This document shows, piece by piece, positions 13,581-21,439 of a stretch of DNA of 21,487 nucleotides (within the stretch, counting starts at the first letter, position 1; every line of letters begins with the position of its first letter). The stretch is from an uncultured Acetatifactor sp. Lineage in GTDB: Bacteria > Bacillota > Clostridia > Lachnospirales > Lachnospiraceae. The notes under the pieces were generated by a model. That model saw nothing but the letters and a program-made list of their open reading frames with translations. It was not told the origin of the DNA and made no database searches. Position numbers and translations under genes: made by a program. The DNA lies in the NCBI GenBank assembly GCA_910587755.1, contig CAJUNZ010000021.1, forward strand, positions 15,749 to 37,235. Reading direction: 5' to 3'.

Positions 13581-14573
13581 TCATTTGTGAATCTCTTCAA
13601 GTAAATCTGCCATCTGTGAAAACAGCAGATCCGTTGAATCCGCCCGCAGGACCACGGAGATATACGGCGAGCCGTTCTCGTCCCTGGATAAGAGCACCAG
13701 GCAGTGCCCTGCGGCGCTAGTGGTCCCTGTCTTGCCCCCTATCACGGTCACATTGGCCGGCGCCTGGGCGTTTCCGTTCAGGAAACGGTTGGTGGTGGGC
13801 TTGTCAAAATGCTTCTCCTTGCCGTTTTTGTCATAGTATGTAGTCTGGTATCCGGCCATATGGATGATCTCATTGAAAGTCTCATATTTGATGGCCGCGT
13901 TGAATATCAGATACAGGTCATATACCGTGGTGTAGTGATCCGCGTTGGTGAGTCCGTGGGGATTTGTAAAATTGGTGTTGGTGGCCCCCAGAGAACGGGC
14001 TTTTGCGTTCATCATGGCCACAAAATTCTCCACACTGCCCCCCACATTCTCTGCAATCAGCATGGCGGCATCATTGGCGGAATACAAAAGCATCACCCGC
14101 AGGGCCTGATCCAGCGTCATGGTGTCGCCGCTTTTCAGGCCGCAGAGCTGCGCCCCGGACTCGGTGATATTCACCGCGTTTGTGGCAGTGAGCGTCTGAT
14201 TTAACTGCCCGTTTTCCAGTGCCACCAGAGCGGTCATCACCTTGGTGAGACTGGCCGGATAGAGCCTCTGGTGCACATTTTTTGCATAGAGGATCTCCTT
14301 ATTGTCCAGGCCGAAAAGTCCCGCCGCCTCAGCCTGGGACATGTCCACATCGTCGCTCATCTGGTCCCCTGCGGCCACGCACAGATTTGCCGCAAAAGCC
14401 TGCGCCGTCCTGGTATCCTGCCTGGCCACCGCATTGAAACTGCTCACATCATAATCCACCTGGTAGGCCATGCCGTAGGGAAGGCTGCCGCACCCTGTAA
14501 GACTGAGCAGCACTCCCAGAAAGAGCCCTGCCGCAGCCCGTATTTTTCTATTTATACATCTCACGCCACTCAA
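13581..14573 (-). CDS. Lipoprotein D-alanyl-D-alanine carboxypeptidase (PBP5-like)
   Basis: A 330-residue penicillin-binding protein that trims the terminal D-alanine of peptidoglycan stem peptides outside the membrane. It has a lipoprotein signal (KIRAAAGLFLGVLLSLTGC, lipid cysteine C28). The serine peptidase motifs are PASLTK (S108, K111), YSAN (S165-N167) and GGKTGT (K281). It ends about 40 residues after KTG, without the C-terminal PBP5 domain or amphipathic anchor, so the lipid is its only anchor. The start is TTG at 14573, overlapping mgsA by 26 bases, with GGAG 5 bases upstream; no ATG fits. It is the last gene of the mre-min-rod unit; no terminator is visible after it. It belongs to the S11 (DacA/DacF) family. 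Confidence 0.93.
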   Translation of the reverse strand: MSGVRCINRKIRAAAGLFLGVLLSLTGCGSLPYGMAYQVDYDVSSFNAVARQDTRTAQAFAANLCVAAGDQMSDDVDMSQAEAAGLFGLDNKEILYAKNVHQRLYPASLTKVMTALVALENGQLNQTLTATNAVNITESGAQLCGLKSGDTMTLDQALRVMLLYSANDAAMLIAENVGGSVENFVAMMNAKARSLGATNTNFTNPHGLTNADHYTTVYDLYLIFNAAIKYETFNEIIHMAGYQTTYYDKNGKEKHFDKPTTNRFLNGNAQAPANVTVIGGKTGTTSAAGHCLVLLSRDENGSPYISVVLRADSTDLLFSQMADLLEEIHK

Positions 14574-14943
14574 AATCTCCTCTGTCCAGAGACTTAATCA
14601 ACAGTTCCGCACTGGCCAGATTGGTCGCCAGTGGAATATTGTGCATGTCACACAGGCGCACCACATTGTTCACATCCGGCTCATGCACTTTGGGAGTCAG
14701 AGGATCCCGCAGAAAGATCACAAGATCCATCTGGTTGTGCTCGATCTGTGCCCCGATCTGCTGTTCTCCTCCCAAGTGCCCTGCCAGGAACTTGTGAATG
14801 CTCAGGTTGGTGACCTCTTCAATCAGCCGCCCCGTGGTCCCGGTAGCATACAACTCATTCTTGCTCAGAATCCCTCTGTACGCGATGCAGAAATTCTGCA
14901 TCAGTTTTTTCTTGGAATCATGCGCGATTAATGCAATGTTCAT
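14548..14943 (-). CDS. mgsA: Methylglyoxal synthase (variant active site)
   Basis: A 131-residue enzyme that turns dihydroxyacetone phosphate into methylglyoxal and phosphate. It begins MNIALIAHDSKKKLMQNFCI. The phosphate-binding ATGTTG is at 33-38. LAGHLGGEQQIGAQ is at 53-66, MDLVIFLRDPL is next, VHEPDV has H87 and D90, and IPLATNLASAELLI ends the core. The catalytic aspartate of Escherichia coli MgsA (D71, in SGPMGGDQQ) is glutamate here (E60), and the SGP is AGH. ATG 14943 is preferred because GGGGG lies 7 bases upstream and homologs begin MNIALIAHD; ATG 14949 would add two residues. It sits 57 bases after rodA and overlaps the carboxypeptidase gene. Confidence 0.92.
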   Translation of the reverse strand: MNIALIAHDSKKKLMQNFCIAYRGILSKNELYATGTTGRLIEEVTNLSIHKFLAGHLGGEQQIGAQIEHNQMDLVIFLRDPLTPKVHEPDVNNVVRLCDMHNIPLATNLASAELLIKSLDRGDFEWREMYK

Positions 14944-15000
14944 CTCCATACCCCCATCTTCTGCCTTGTTATTCTGCCACTTTAGAAATTTACTACCTTC

Positions 15001-16113
15001 TCATTGTTTTGATTTTCTGGCCTGCAGCCTCACATTCAGCACAAACCCCATTCCCATAAACAGGCTTATCAGAGAGGTAAGCCCATAGCTGACAAAAGGA
15101 AGCGTAAGCCCTGTGTTGGGGAGGATAAAAGTCGCCACCCCGATATTGAAAAAGCCCTGAAAAGCCACCAGTCCCCCCATTCCGGCCCCGATTATGACGC
15201 CGGCGACATCTTTCGCTTTTCGTGCAACAGAAATGCACTCCAGGGCGATCCCGAATAATAAGACAATAACCACAACACATCCCTTGAATCCAAATTCTTC
15301 TCCGATGACAGAGAAGATAAAATCCGTCTCGGCCTCGGAGAGAAAATTGCCGTTCTTCACCGAGGTGATCTCGTTGCTTTTGTAACCTTTTCCGTCCAGC
15401 TGCCCTGAAGCGATGGCCGTGACGGAGTTCAGCTGCTGGTATGCAAAGGTGGTGGAGTACTCTTCCGGGTCGATAAACGCCAGGATCCGGTTTCTCTGGT
15501 TGTCCGTCAAAAATTCATTTTCCGGCTGCAGGGCAAGTGAAATCACCAGGGCCACTCCCGGTATCACCACCGCCAGCACCCCGAACACCAGCTTCAGACT
15601 GATGCCCCCTGCGAACATAATCACACAGAACAGTACAAGAATTACAATACTGGTGGAGAGATCCGGCTGTTCGTACACCAGAACCCACGGAACCAGACAG
15701 AACACCACACAGGAACCTATGATGGTGATGGTGTTCAAATTCTTCTTATGTTTCATAATAAACTGTGCGAAGAATAAAATCAACACAATTTTTGCAGTTT
15801 CAGACGGTTGGAATCGAAGTCCCCCAATCTCCAGCCATCTCTGAGCCCCGTGGGAGTCGTCCCCATAAAGCCACACTGCGGCCAGAAGCACCAGGTTGCC
15901 CACGTACATCAGCCAGTACAGCCGCAGAAGCATGGAATAATCCAAAAAAGAGATAATGACCATGACAACTACGCCGGAGACCACTCCGGCCAGCTGCCTG
16001 GCCTGAAGTGTTCCCTCTGCGCTTCCGATGGCCACAATGCCCACCGCCGAGAGGGCAATGGTCATCAGCACCAGCTTAAAATCATAATCACGTAGTTTTA
16101 TCTTTCTAAACAT
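15001..16113 (-). CDS. rodA: SEDS-family peptidoglycan glycosyltransferase RodA/FtsW
   Basis: A 370-residue polytopic membrane protein (about ten membrane segments) that polymerises glycan strands from lipid II with a cognate class B PBP. SEDS signatures are GDDSHGAQRWLEIGGLRFQP (84-103) with ETAK, NRILAFIDPEEY (208-219), YQQLNS..AIASGQLDGKGY, and LSEAETDFIFSVIGEEFG, where D264 matches the catalytic aspartate. PNTGLTLPFVSYG is near the C-terminus. The residue before T-D is glutamate where many family members have histidine. Linkage to mreD and mrdA favours RodA over FtsW or SpoVE. The start ATG at 16113 has AGAGGA about 12 bases upstream, which is rather far. Confidence 0.94.
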   Translation of the reverse strand: MFRKIKLRDYDFKLVLMTIALSAVGIVAIGSAEGTLQARQLAGVVSGVVVMVIISFLDYSMLLRLYWLMYVGNLVLLAAVWLYGDDSHGAQRWLEIGGLRFQPSETAKIVLILFFAQFIMKHKKNLNTITIIGSCVVFCLVPWVLVYEQPDLSTSIVILVLFCVIMFAGGISLKLVFGVLAVVIPGVALVISLALQPENEFLTDNQRNRILAFIDPEEYSTTFAYQQLNSVTAIASGQLDGKGYKSNEITSVKNGNFLSEAETDFIFSVIGEEFGFKGCVVVIVLLFGIALECISVARKAKDVAGVIIGAGMGGLVAFQGFFNIGVATFILPNTGLTLPFVSYGLTSLISLFMGMGFVLNVRLQARKSKQ

Positions 16114-16143
16114 AAAATTCTAATTTCCTCTGTAACTCACAGT

Positions 16144-16428
16144 CTACTGCTTGAATGCCAGGTCCTGTCCCGTCACATCCACAATGGGAATGTTCGCGTA
16201 CAGGGAGGGCATTTTGCCTCCCCTGCCGGATTTGTTTCCCTTGGCGTTGATCTGGATCTCCATATTATCCGCATCTATTTTCATGTACTTGGAAATGACC
16301 TTTGCGATATCCAGCTTGATCTGTTCCATAATCTCCGGGGAACAGTTCACCCGGTCAGAGATCAGCAGAATTTTCAGCCGGTCTTTGGCAACCTGGCAGG
16401 AGCTTTTTCGGCGAAAAAAATGTCTCAT
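16144..16428 (-). CDS. minE: Cell division topological specificity factor MinE
   Basis: A 94-residue MinE, which stimulates MinD ATPase and so drives MinCD away from mid-cell. The N-terminal MRHFFRRKSSCQVAKDRLKI holds the membrane-targeting and anti-MinCD segments. LLISDRVNCSPEIMEQIKLD and IAKVISKYMKIDADNMEIQI cover the contact helix and dimer strand. The start is ATG 16428, 7 bases after GGAGG; a GTG at 16434 sits too close to it. The Shine-Dalgarno overlaps the minD stop, so the two are probably coupled. The last ~25 residues (GKMPSLYANIPIVDVTGQDL) extend past the classic end. Confidence 0.95.
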   Translation of the reverse strand: MRHFFRRKSSCQVAKDRLKILLISDRVNCSPEIMEQIKLDIAKVISKYMKIDADNMEIQINAKGNKSGRGGKMPSLYANIPIVDVTGQDLAFKQ

Positions 16429-16439
16429 TCCCACTCCTC

Positions 16440-17261
16440 CTATGCCTTATGAAAGATTCCCGTAACCCTGGTCCAGAACGAAATACCTTTGTCAAAATTC
16501 AGGTAGGGAACCTCCTTTCCTTCCACTCTAAGCACCACGTTTGCGTAGGCTTGTCCTGCCGGAGAGCTGCTTCCCACCAGGGGCTCTCCCTGGTTGGTGG
16601 CAACAACCACGCTCTCATCATCCGGTACTATGCCGATAAGGGGAATGGCCAGAATATCCACCACATCCTGGGCGGACATCATATCGCCCCGCCTTACCAT
16701 ATCCATTCTCAGTCTGTTGATAATCAGATCCATCTGTTTAAAGCCGTTGGCCTCCAGAAGCCCGATGATCCGATCCGCGTCCCGGATGGCGGATACCTCC
16801 GGAGTCGTCACCACCAGGGCCCGATCCGCGCCCGCGATGGCATTCTGGAACCCCTGCTCTATGCCCGCAGGACAGTCCAGAATAATATAGTCAAACTGTT
16901 CTTTCAGATGCTCAATGACTTTGACCATCTGCCCCGGAGACACTGAGGACTTGTCCCTGGTCTGCGCGGAAGGCATCAGATAAAGTCCCGGATGGCGCTT
17001 GTCCCGGATGAGCGCCTGCTTCACCCGGCAGTTTCCCTCCACCACATCTACCAGGTTGTAAACGATGCGGTTCTCCAGTCCCATCACCACATCCAGATTC
17101 CGAAGGCCTATATCCGTATCAATCAGACAGACCTTCTTGCCCAGTTTTGCCAGACCCGTTCCCACATTTGCGGTTGTGGTGGTCTTACCCACACCGCCTT
17201 TACCTGAAGTGACGACAATGACTTGGGAGTTTTTCTTCTCCGGGGAAAATTGTTTTTCCAT
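16440..17261 (-). CDS. minD: Septum site-determining ATPase MinD
   Basis: A 273-residue ParA/MinD-type ATPase that binds the membrane when ATP-bound and recruits MinC. The deviant Walker A motif GKGGVGKT is at 20-27 with the signature lysine K21. CLIDTDIGLRNLDVVMGLEN, then FDYIILDCPAGIEQGFQNAI and VVTTPEVSAIRDADRIIGLL are all canonical. The C-terminal FDKGISFWTRVTGIFHKA is a basic and hydrophobic amphipathic helix, the membrane-targeting sequence. The start ATG at 17261 has AAAGGAGGA about 10 bases upstream. The first ten residues (MEKQFSPEKK) are a short extension before the core. Confidence 0.98.
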   Translation of the reverse strand: MEKQFSPEKKNSQVIVVTSGKGGVGKTTTTANVGTGLAKLGKKVCLIDTDIGLRNLDVVMGLENRIVYNLVDVVEGNCRVKQALIRDKRHPGLYLMPSAQTRDKSSVSPGQMVKVIEHLKEQFDYIILDCPAGIEQGFQNAIAGADRALVVTTPEVSAIRDADRIIGLLEANGFKQMDLIINRLRMDMVRRGDMMSAQDVVDILAIPLIGIVPDDESVVVATNQGEPLVGSSSPAGQAYANVVLRVEGKEVPYLNFDKGISFWTRVTGIFHKA

Positions 17262-17316
17262 TTTCCTAATCCTCCTTTTCGGAATCTCATTCTGCCGTCC
17301 TCCAAGAACGCTCCTG

Positions 17317-17976
17317 TCAGAAAGCGCTCAGGAAATCTTTGGTAAGCGCCTCAAAAGTGATTCTGTTGTTCTTCACATATGCAATTTTCGGCTGTACCTT
17401 AAGATGGATCCGGCCCTGCCATCGGAACTGCTTTGACCTGGGCCTGTATTTGAAATTGCCGATTTTAATTTTTTCCGGCTTCATTTCAAGCGCTGCCACA
17501 AAACCGCCTGCACAAGCCTCCCCATAGAGACCTCCCAGAATAATGATATTTTTGGCGCTGTAGGCGGTGCTGCCGGGATATACATTCCCCAGCAGAATCA
17601 TACTGTTTTCTGTCTCCAGTATGTCTCCCTCGTTTAAATCTCCTTTAAAAAACTGGCTCTCCTCCTGGTCGGTATTTTTCTTCTCCATCTCCGCCAGAGC
17701 CTTTGCAAAGTCTCTTCCGGTGGTGGCGTCCCTCTCCACAATGCACAGAATGTGGAGATTGCAGCTCTCCTGGATGGCCTCCACAATCCGAAGCTCTTCC
17801 GTGCCGGACACCTGACGTCCCTCCAGGGACAGAGCCATATTGGCGGACCCGAAGAAATTCCGGGCCTCGGAAAACTTATATCCTATCTCTTGGAGAAGCT
17901 TTTCAAACGGAATCTCCCCATTGAGCCGGAGCGTAATCCCGCTTGGAAAGCTTTTTATGATTACTGCTTCTTTCAT
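17317..17976 (-). CDS. minC: Septum site-determining protein MinC
   Basis: A 219-residue MinC that blocks FtsZ ring assembly when brought to the membrane by MinD. The N-terminal domain (about 1-100) begins MKEAVIIKSFPSGITLRLNG and is weakly conserved, as usual. After a charged linker (MEKKNTDQEESQ), the C-terminal beta-helix is clear: GDLNEGDILETENSMILLGN, VYPGSTAYSAKNIIILGGLY, then GEACAGGFVAALEMKPEKIK. The start ATG at 17976 is preceded by AGGAGG, which overlaps the PBP2 stop codon. It opens the minCDE set, directly behind mrdA as in many Clostridia. Confidence 0.95.
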   Translation of the reverse strand: MKEAVIIKSFPSGITLRLNGEIPFEKLLQEIGYKFSEARNFFGSANMALSLEGRQVSGTEELRIVEAIQESCNLHILCIVERDATTGRDFAKALAEMEKKNTDQEESQFFKGDLNEGDILETENSMILLGNVYPGSTAYSAKNIIILGGLYGEACAGGFVAALEMKPEKIKIGNFKYRPRSKQFRWQGRIHLKVQPKIAYVKNNRITFEALTKDFLSAF

Positions 17977-17984
17977 ATAGCCTC

Positions 17985-20861
17985 CTACTCTTCCGCAGAA
18001 ACCGTTTCTCCGGAAGCCTCTTCCGCCGGGGATGCTTCCCCAGGGCCGAAATAGTAGTTGAACACTTCCCAGCCGATCCGTGAAGAATGGTCGGCGGCAT
18101 AGCCGAAAGGAATCCTGACAGCTATGGCGACTTCCGGCGCCTCATAGGGCGCATAGCCCACAAACACCGCATGGGGCGGTCTGGATTCAGTCTGCTGGGC
18201 GGTTCCTGTCTTGCCTGCCACCGTCACAGGCAGTTCGCTGAAGTAGGCCTTTCCCTCCTGTATCATCAGCCGCATGCCCTGATGAATCACATTCCAGTAT
18301 TCTGTGGGCATATCAATGACATTTCGCACATCAGGTTCTTTCTCCTGGATAATGTTCCCCTCCGAATCCGTAATCTTATCCAGCAGAGTCAGATTATAGC
18401 AGGTGCCGCCGTTGGCCACGGTGGCCACATACCTGGCGATTCCCACGGTGGTAAAGCTGTTGTTGCCCTGACCGATGGCGGAGGGCACAGGGTACTCTGT
18501 GGACACTGTGGGGGAGGCTTCAGAGATCTCCACCCCGGACTTGTCCGTGAGACCGTACCAGTCAGCGTACTCCCTGAGCTTGGCCAGTCCCTGGGCCTCA
18601 TTGTATGAGCCGTTTTTCATGGACATCTGGTAGCCTATGGTATAGAAATAAATGTTGCAGGAGTCCCTGATGGCCGTCACCCCCGTCTCATAGCCATGCC
18701 CGGATCGTCTGGAACAGCGGGGGGAAGGGGTGATCTCCGTAAAGGTACCGGTACAGAATATTTTGGTGCTGGTGTGAACCACCCCCTCCACCAGCCCTGC
18801 GGTGGCGGACACCATTTTATAGGTGGATCCCGGAGCCCCCGAATACTGCGTGGCATAGTTTAACTGTGGTGTGGACTTGTCCGCATTGAGTTTGGCAAAA
18901 TATTCCGCGTCCACGGAGTTTGCCATTTTGTTGTTGTCATACCCCGGATAGGACACCAGGGCAAGCACATCCCCTGTGTTCACGTCCGTCACCACCACCG
19001 AGGCGTTGCAGGGATCCAGGGCCATCTGGGCCGGCGTCACCTGAAGGGTGTCAATGCGGTTTTTCATAAACTGGTAGGCCGACAGCCTGCCGTTGAAGAT
19101 TGCCTCCCTATCGTTTTCTGAGATGGGGATTTTGTCCTGTTCGCAGAGGATCTGGCAGACCTGCCTGCCGGTGATCACATCTCCCAAAAGCATGTACTTA
19201 TAAAATTTTTTCTGAAATTCCGTATTTTTGTCGATCATGGAGATGATATATTCCGATATCTTTCCATAAATCTCCGTGGAGTCGGAATATTTACCATCCA
19301 GATCCAGTTTCTTCACATCCACCCAGTTCTGAGCAATGCAGTATTTCAGGTACTCTCCCAGACTGATGGTCTCCTTCTCGGCCCAGGCGATCTGTGTGGC
19401 ATCCGCCGGGTCCACCATCTCCTCCATAATGACACCGTTCCTCTTGAGAAGGGTCACAATATTGCTCTGGTAGACCTGGTATTCCTTGGCCAGCTTGTTG
19501 TAAGGGGTCAGCCTGTCCTGGAGCTCCAGGGTGATTCTGTCGTATACGGACTGTTTATAGTCCAGATAGGCGCGGTAGACCGCTTTTTCCGTTTCCGCTG
19601 CCGATTCCTCAGCCAGATGTTTCATGTCTATGACGGAATTGTTGAACATGGAATAGTACACATCATATATGGGGATCTTAACGTCGGAGCTGGTGGCATT
19701 GGCAGAAGCCCTGTATTCCTTGGCGTTGATAATGTTGGCGGAAATAACCTCCGCAAGCTTCTTCTCAACAGCTTTGTAGGTGAAGATGGTCAGGTCCTTG
19801 TCAATGGTGAGATAGATATCCTGCCCGGCTTTCGCCTCCCTGCGCTCTACAATGGAAATCACCTTGCCGGTATTGTCTACGATAACTTTCTCATATCCCT
19901 TCTGCCCCTGGAGGGTTGTCTCAAAAGAGGATTCTATGCCCCCCTTCCCCACCACATCGTTGATGCTGTAGGTCTCCTCCTCTTTTCCCTCCCCCGCCAG
20001 GCGGGTGTTCAGATCGGCCATCTCCTCGGAGGAGATTTTGCCGGTATAGCCCACCACATGGGCAAAGTACACGCTGTCCACATACCTGCGCACTGTGTCT
20101 TCCACAATGGTCACGCCGGGGAGAATGTCCGAATTCTCAAGGATCACAGCCACCGTTTTTTCGTTCACATTGGTCGCCACAATGGTACCGATATATTTTC
20201 TGTATGAGGTCAGATTCATGGCATAACGGATGGTAATCATCTTCAGCCATTCTTCCCTGGTATAGCCCTCTCCCGGCAGGAACTCACTGTCTGTGTCCTC
20301 CGGATCCTGGTATTCTCCCACGGCAAATCCGCCGCTGCGGCTTAAATACTCCATCACTTCCCGGGCCGTAGCCGTGCGCTGCTCGTCCTTTAAGTCCCCG
20401 GTGGACTTATGTCCGTACACATCGGCCAGAAAACGCAGCAGCGCGTTCCCCTCCACTGTAAAGGCAAACTCCCCGTCCTCGTCCAGAACAATCTTAAAGT
20501 CCGTAATGCAATTATCACCGTTTTTCTCTATCAGATGGATCAGATTCAGGACGGTGTCGTTAAGTTTGGCATTTTTAGAGCGCCCCGACTCAAAGACATC
20601 CTCAATCTTCACAGAATAAGCCAGTTCATTGTAAGCCAGCACATTGCCGTTGCGGTCATAGATATTTCCCCGGGTGCTGAGAATATCCCGGGTCTTCTCA
20701 ATCTCCAGAGTAAAATCCTCCAGATACTCCTCCCCATGGACAATCTGCAGGTTAAAACAGCGCCAGATCAGAATACCGCCCAAAAGGCAGAATATCACAC
20801 TGAATACCGTCAGTCTGCTGGTCAAGATTCCGATAAGTTTTTCCTTTAATTCATCAAACAA
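17985..20861 (-). CDS. mrdA: Penicillin-binding protein 2, class B transpeptidase (long form)
   Basis: A 958-residue cross-linking enzyme of the elongation machinery. It has a short inner tail, one membrane segment (about 16-37) and the PBP dimerisation/pedestal domain (RGNIYDRNGNVLAYN at 64-78, IGTIVATNVNEKT at 224-236). The transpeptidase motifs are GSTYK (S679, K682), SCN (734-736) and GKTGT (K884). Usual PBP2 proteins have 600-700 residues. Here about 245 residues (roughly 372-617), charged and largely helical in look, separate TIDKDLTIFTYKAVEKKL from SVVVTDVNTGDVLALVSYPG, which are normally close. The tail is acidic (GEASPAEEASGETVSAEE). The start is TTG at 20861, overlapping mreD by 8 bases, with GGAG about 11 bases upstream. 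Confidence 0.94.
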   Translation of the reverse strand: MFDELKEKLIGILTSRLTVFSVIFCLLGGILIWRCFNLQIVHGEEYLEDFTLEIEKTRDILSTRGNIYDRNGNVLAYNELAYSVKIEDVFESGRSKNAKLNDTVLNLIHLIEKNGDNCITDFKIVLDEDGEFAFTVEGNALLRFLADVYGHKSTGDLKDEQRTATAREVMEYLSRSGGFAVGEYQDPEDTDSEFLPGEGYTREEWLKMITIRYAMNLTSYRKYIGTIVATNVNEKTVAVILENSDILPGVTIVEDTVRRYVDSVYFAHVVGYTGKISSEEMADLNTRLAGEGKEEETYSINDVVGKGGIESSFETTLQGQKGYEKVIVDNTGKVISIVERREAKAGQDIYLTIDKDLTIFTYKAVEKKLAEVISANIINAKEYRASANATSSDVKIPIYDVYYSMFNNSVIDMKHLAEESAAETEKAVYRAYLDYKQSVYDRITLELQDRLTPYNKLAKEYQVYQSNIVTLLKRNGVIMEEMVDPADATQIAWAEKETISLGEYLKYCIAQNWVDVKKLDLDGKYSDSTEIYGKISEYIISMIDKNTEFQKKFYKYMLLGDVITGRQVCQILCEQDKIPISENDREAIFNGRLSAYQFMKNRIDTLQVTPAQMALDPCNASVVVTDVNTGDVLALVSYPGYDNNKMANSVDAEYFAKLNADKSTPQLNYATQYSGAPGSTYKMVSATAGLVEGVVHTSTKIFCTGTFTEITPSPRCSRRSGHGYETGVTAIRDSCNIYFYTIGYQMSMKNGSYNEAQGLAKLREYADWYGLTDKSGVEISEASPTVSTEYPVPSAIGQGNNSFTTVGIARYVATVANGGTCYNLTLLDKITDSEGNIIQEKEPDVRNVIDMPTEYWNVIHQGMRLMIQEGKAYFSELPVTVAGKTGTAQQTESRPPHAVFVGYAPYEAPEVAIAVRIPFGYAADHSSRIGWEVFNYYFGPGEASPAEEASGETVSAEE

Positions 20862-21372
20862 ATTTCTGTGCTCTCCTTTTCTCCCGACTTTCCAGTTTCT
20901 CGTTTACTTTCAGGATAAGCGGATACAAAAACAGGGTCACTACAATGGTATACAGGGCTTCCGGCAGAATGATCCGGGTAAAGTAGTATGTAAACTGAAG
21001 CCGTCCCCGAAGCATGAATGTCAGCACATAGCACAACATGCCGTAAGACAGATCGCTGACAACGATCAGGGCCAGGGGAAGCTTGATGTCCTCTGGGTAG
21101 AAGGTCCTGCTGAACTTTCCGTTCAGATAGCCGATGTACATAAGAACCAGGGCATAAAAGCCCAGGAAACTCCCGAAAAAGACATCGGTCAGCAGTCCGC
21201 TGAAGAAGCCAATCACAAGCCCTTCCTCTTCTCCCCGCATAAAGCCAAAGGATGAAGTCAGAATGATCATTAGATTCGGGATGATACCCGCAAAGGCCAG
21301 ACTGCCGAACACACTGCACTGCAGGACAAAACATGCGATGATAAACACAGAAACAACAATTTTTCTAAGCAA
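20854..21372 (-). CDS. mreD: Rod shape-determining protein MreD
   Basis: A 172-residue integral membrane protein of the elongation complex. It has about five hydrophobic segments: IVVSVFIIACFVLQCSVFGS, IPNLMIILTSSFGFMRGEEE, GFFSGLLTDVFFGSFLGFYA (the G-x-x-x-G-L-L-x-D of MreD), LIVVSDLSYGMLCYVLTFML and ALYTIVVTLFLYPLILKVNE. The start is TTG at 21372 with GGGGTGG just upstream; no ATG fits. It follows the mreC end by 20 bases and overlaps mrdA, the classic mreC-mreD-mrdA order. Family sequence conservation is low, so the call rests on topology, the GLLxD motif and context. Confidence 0.92.
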   Translation of the reverse strand: MLRKIVVSVFIIACFVLQCSVFGSLAFAGIIPNLMIILTSSFGFMRGEEEGLVIGFFSGLLTDVFFGSFLGFYALVLMYIGYLNGKFSRTFYPEDIKLPLALIVVSDLSYGMLCYVLTFMLRGRLQFTYYFTRIILPEALYTIVVTLFLYPLILKVNEKLESREKRRAQKFV

Positions 21373-21392
21373 ATAACCACCCCGCTGAAAAT

Positions 21393-21439
21393 CTATAAGC
21401 CCTCTCCGGGCTCCTGCTCCGTCTCCGTGGAGGAAGGCG
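21393..21439 (-). CDS. mreC: MreC C-terminal end (cut off by adapter)
   Basis: In the frame ending at TAG 21395-21393, the minus strand reads PSSTETEQEPGEGL and stops 20 bases before the mreD start. A low-complexity acidic tail before mreD is what the end of mreC would look like, and mreC-mreD-mrdA is the standard order. The identity is by position only; no conserved MreC domain is present. The gene is cut by the artificial adapter at 21440. Confidence 0.6.

Noticed and set aside
13581..15000. Frameshift or pseudogene at the mgsA/carboxypeptidase overlap
   Set aside because: Both frames are intact to their family ends, and the TTG start has a good ribosome site, so the overlap is natural coupling.
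1..21439. Defence island, prophage, insertion sequence or CRISPR array
   Set aside because: No transposase, integrase, phage or Cas-like protein, no spaced direct repeats and no terminal repeats were seen. All genes are core functions on one strand.
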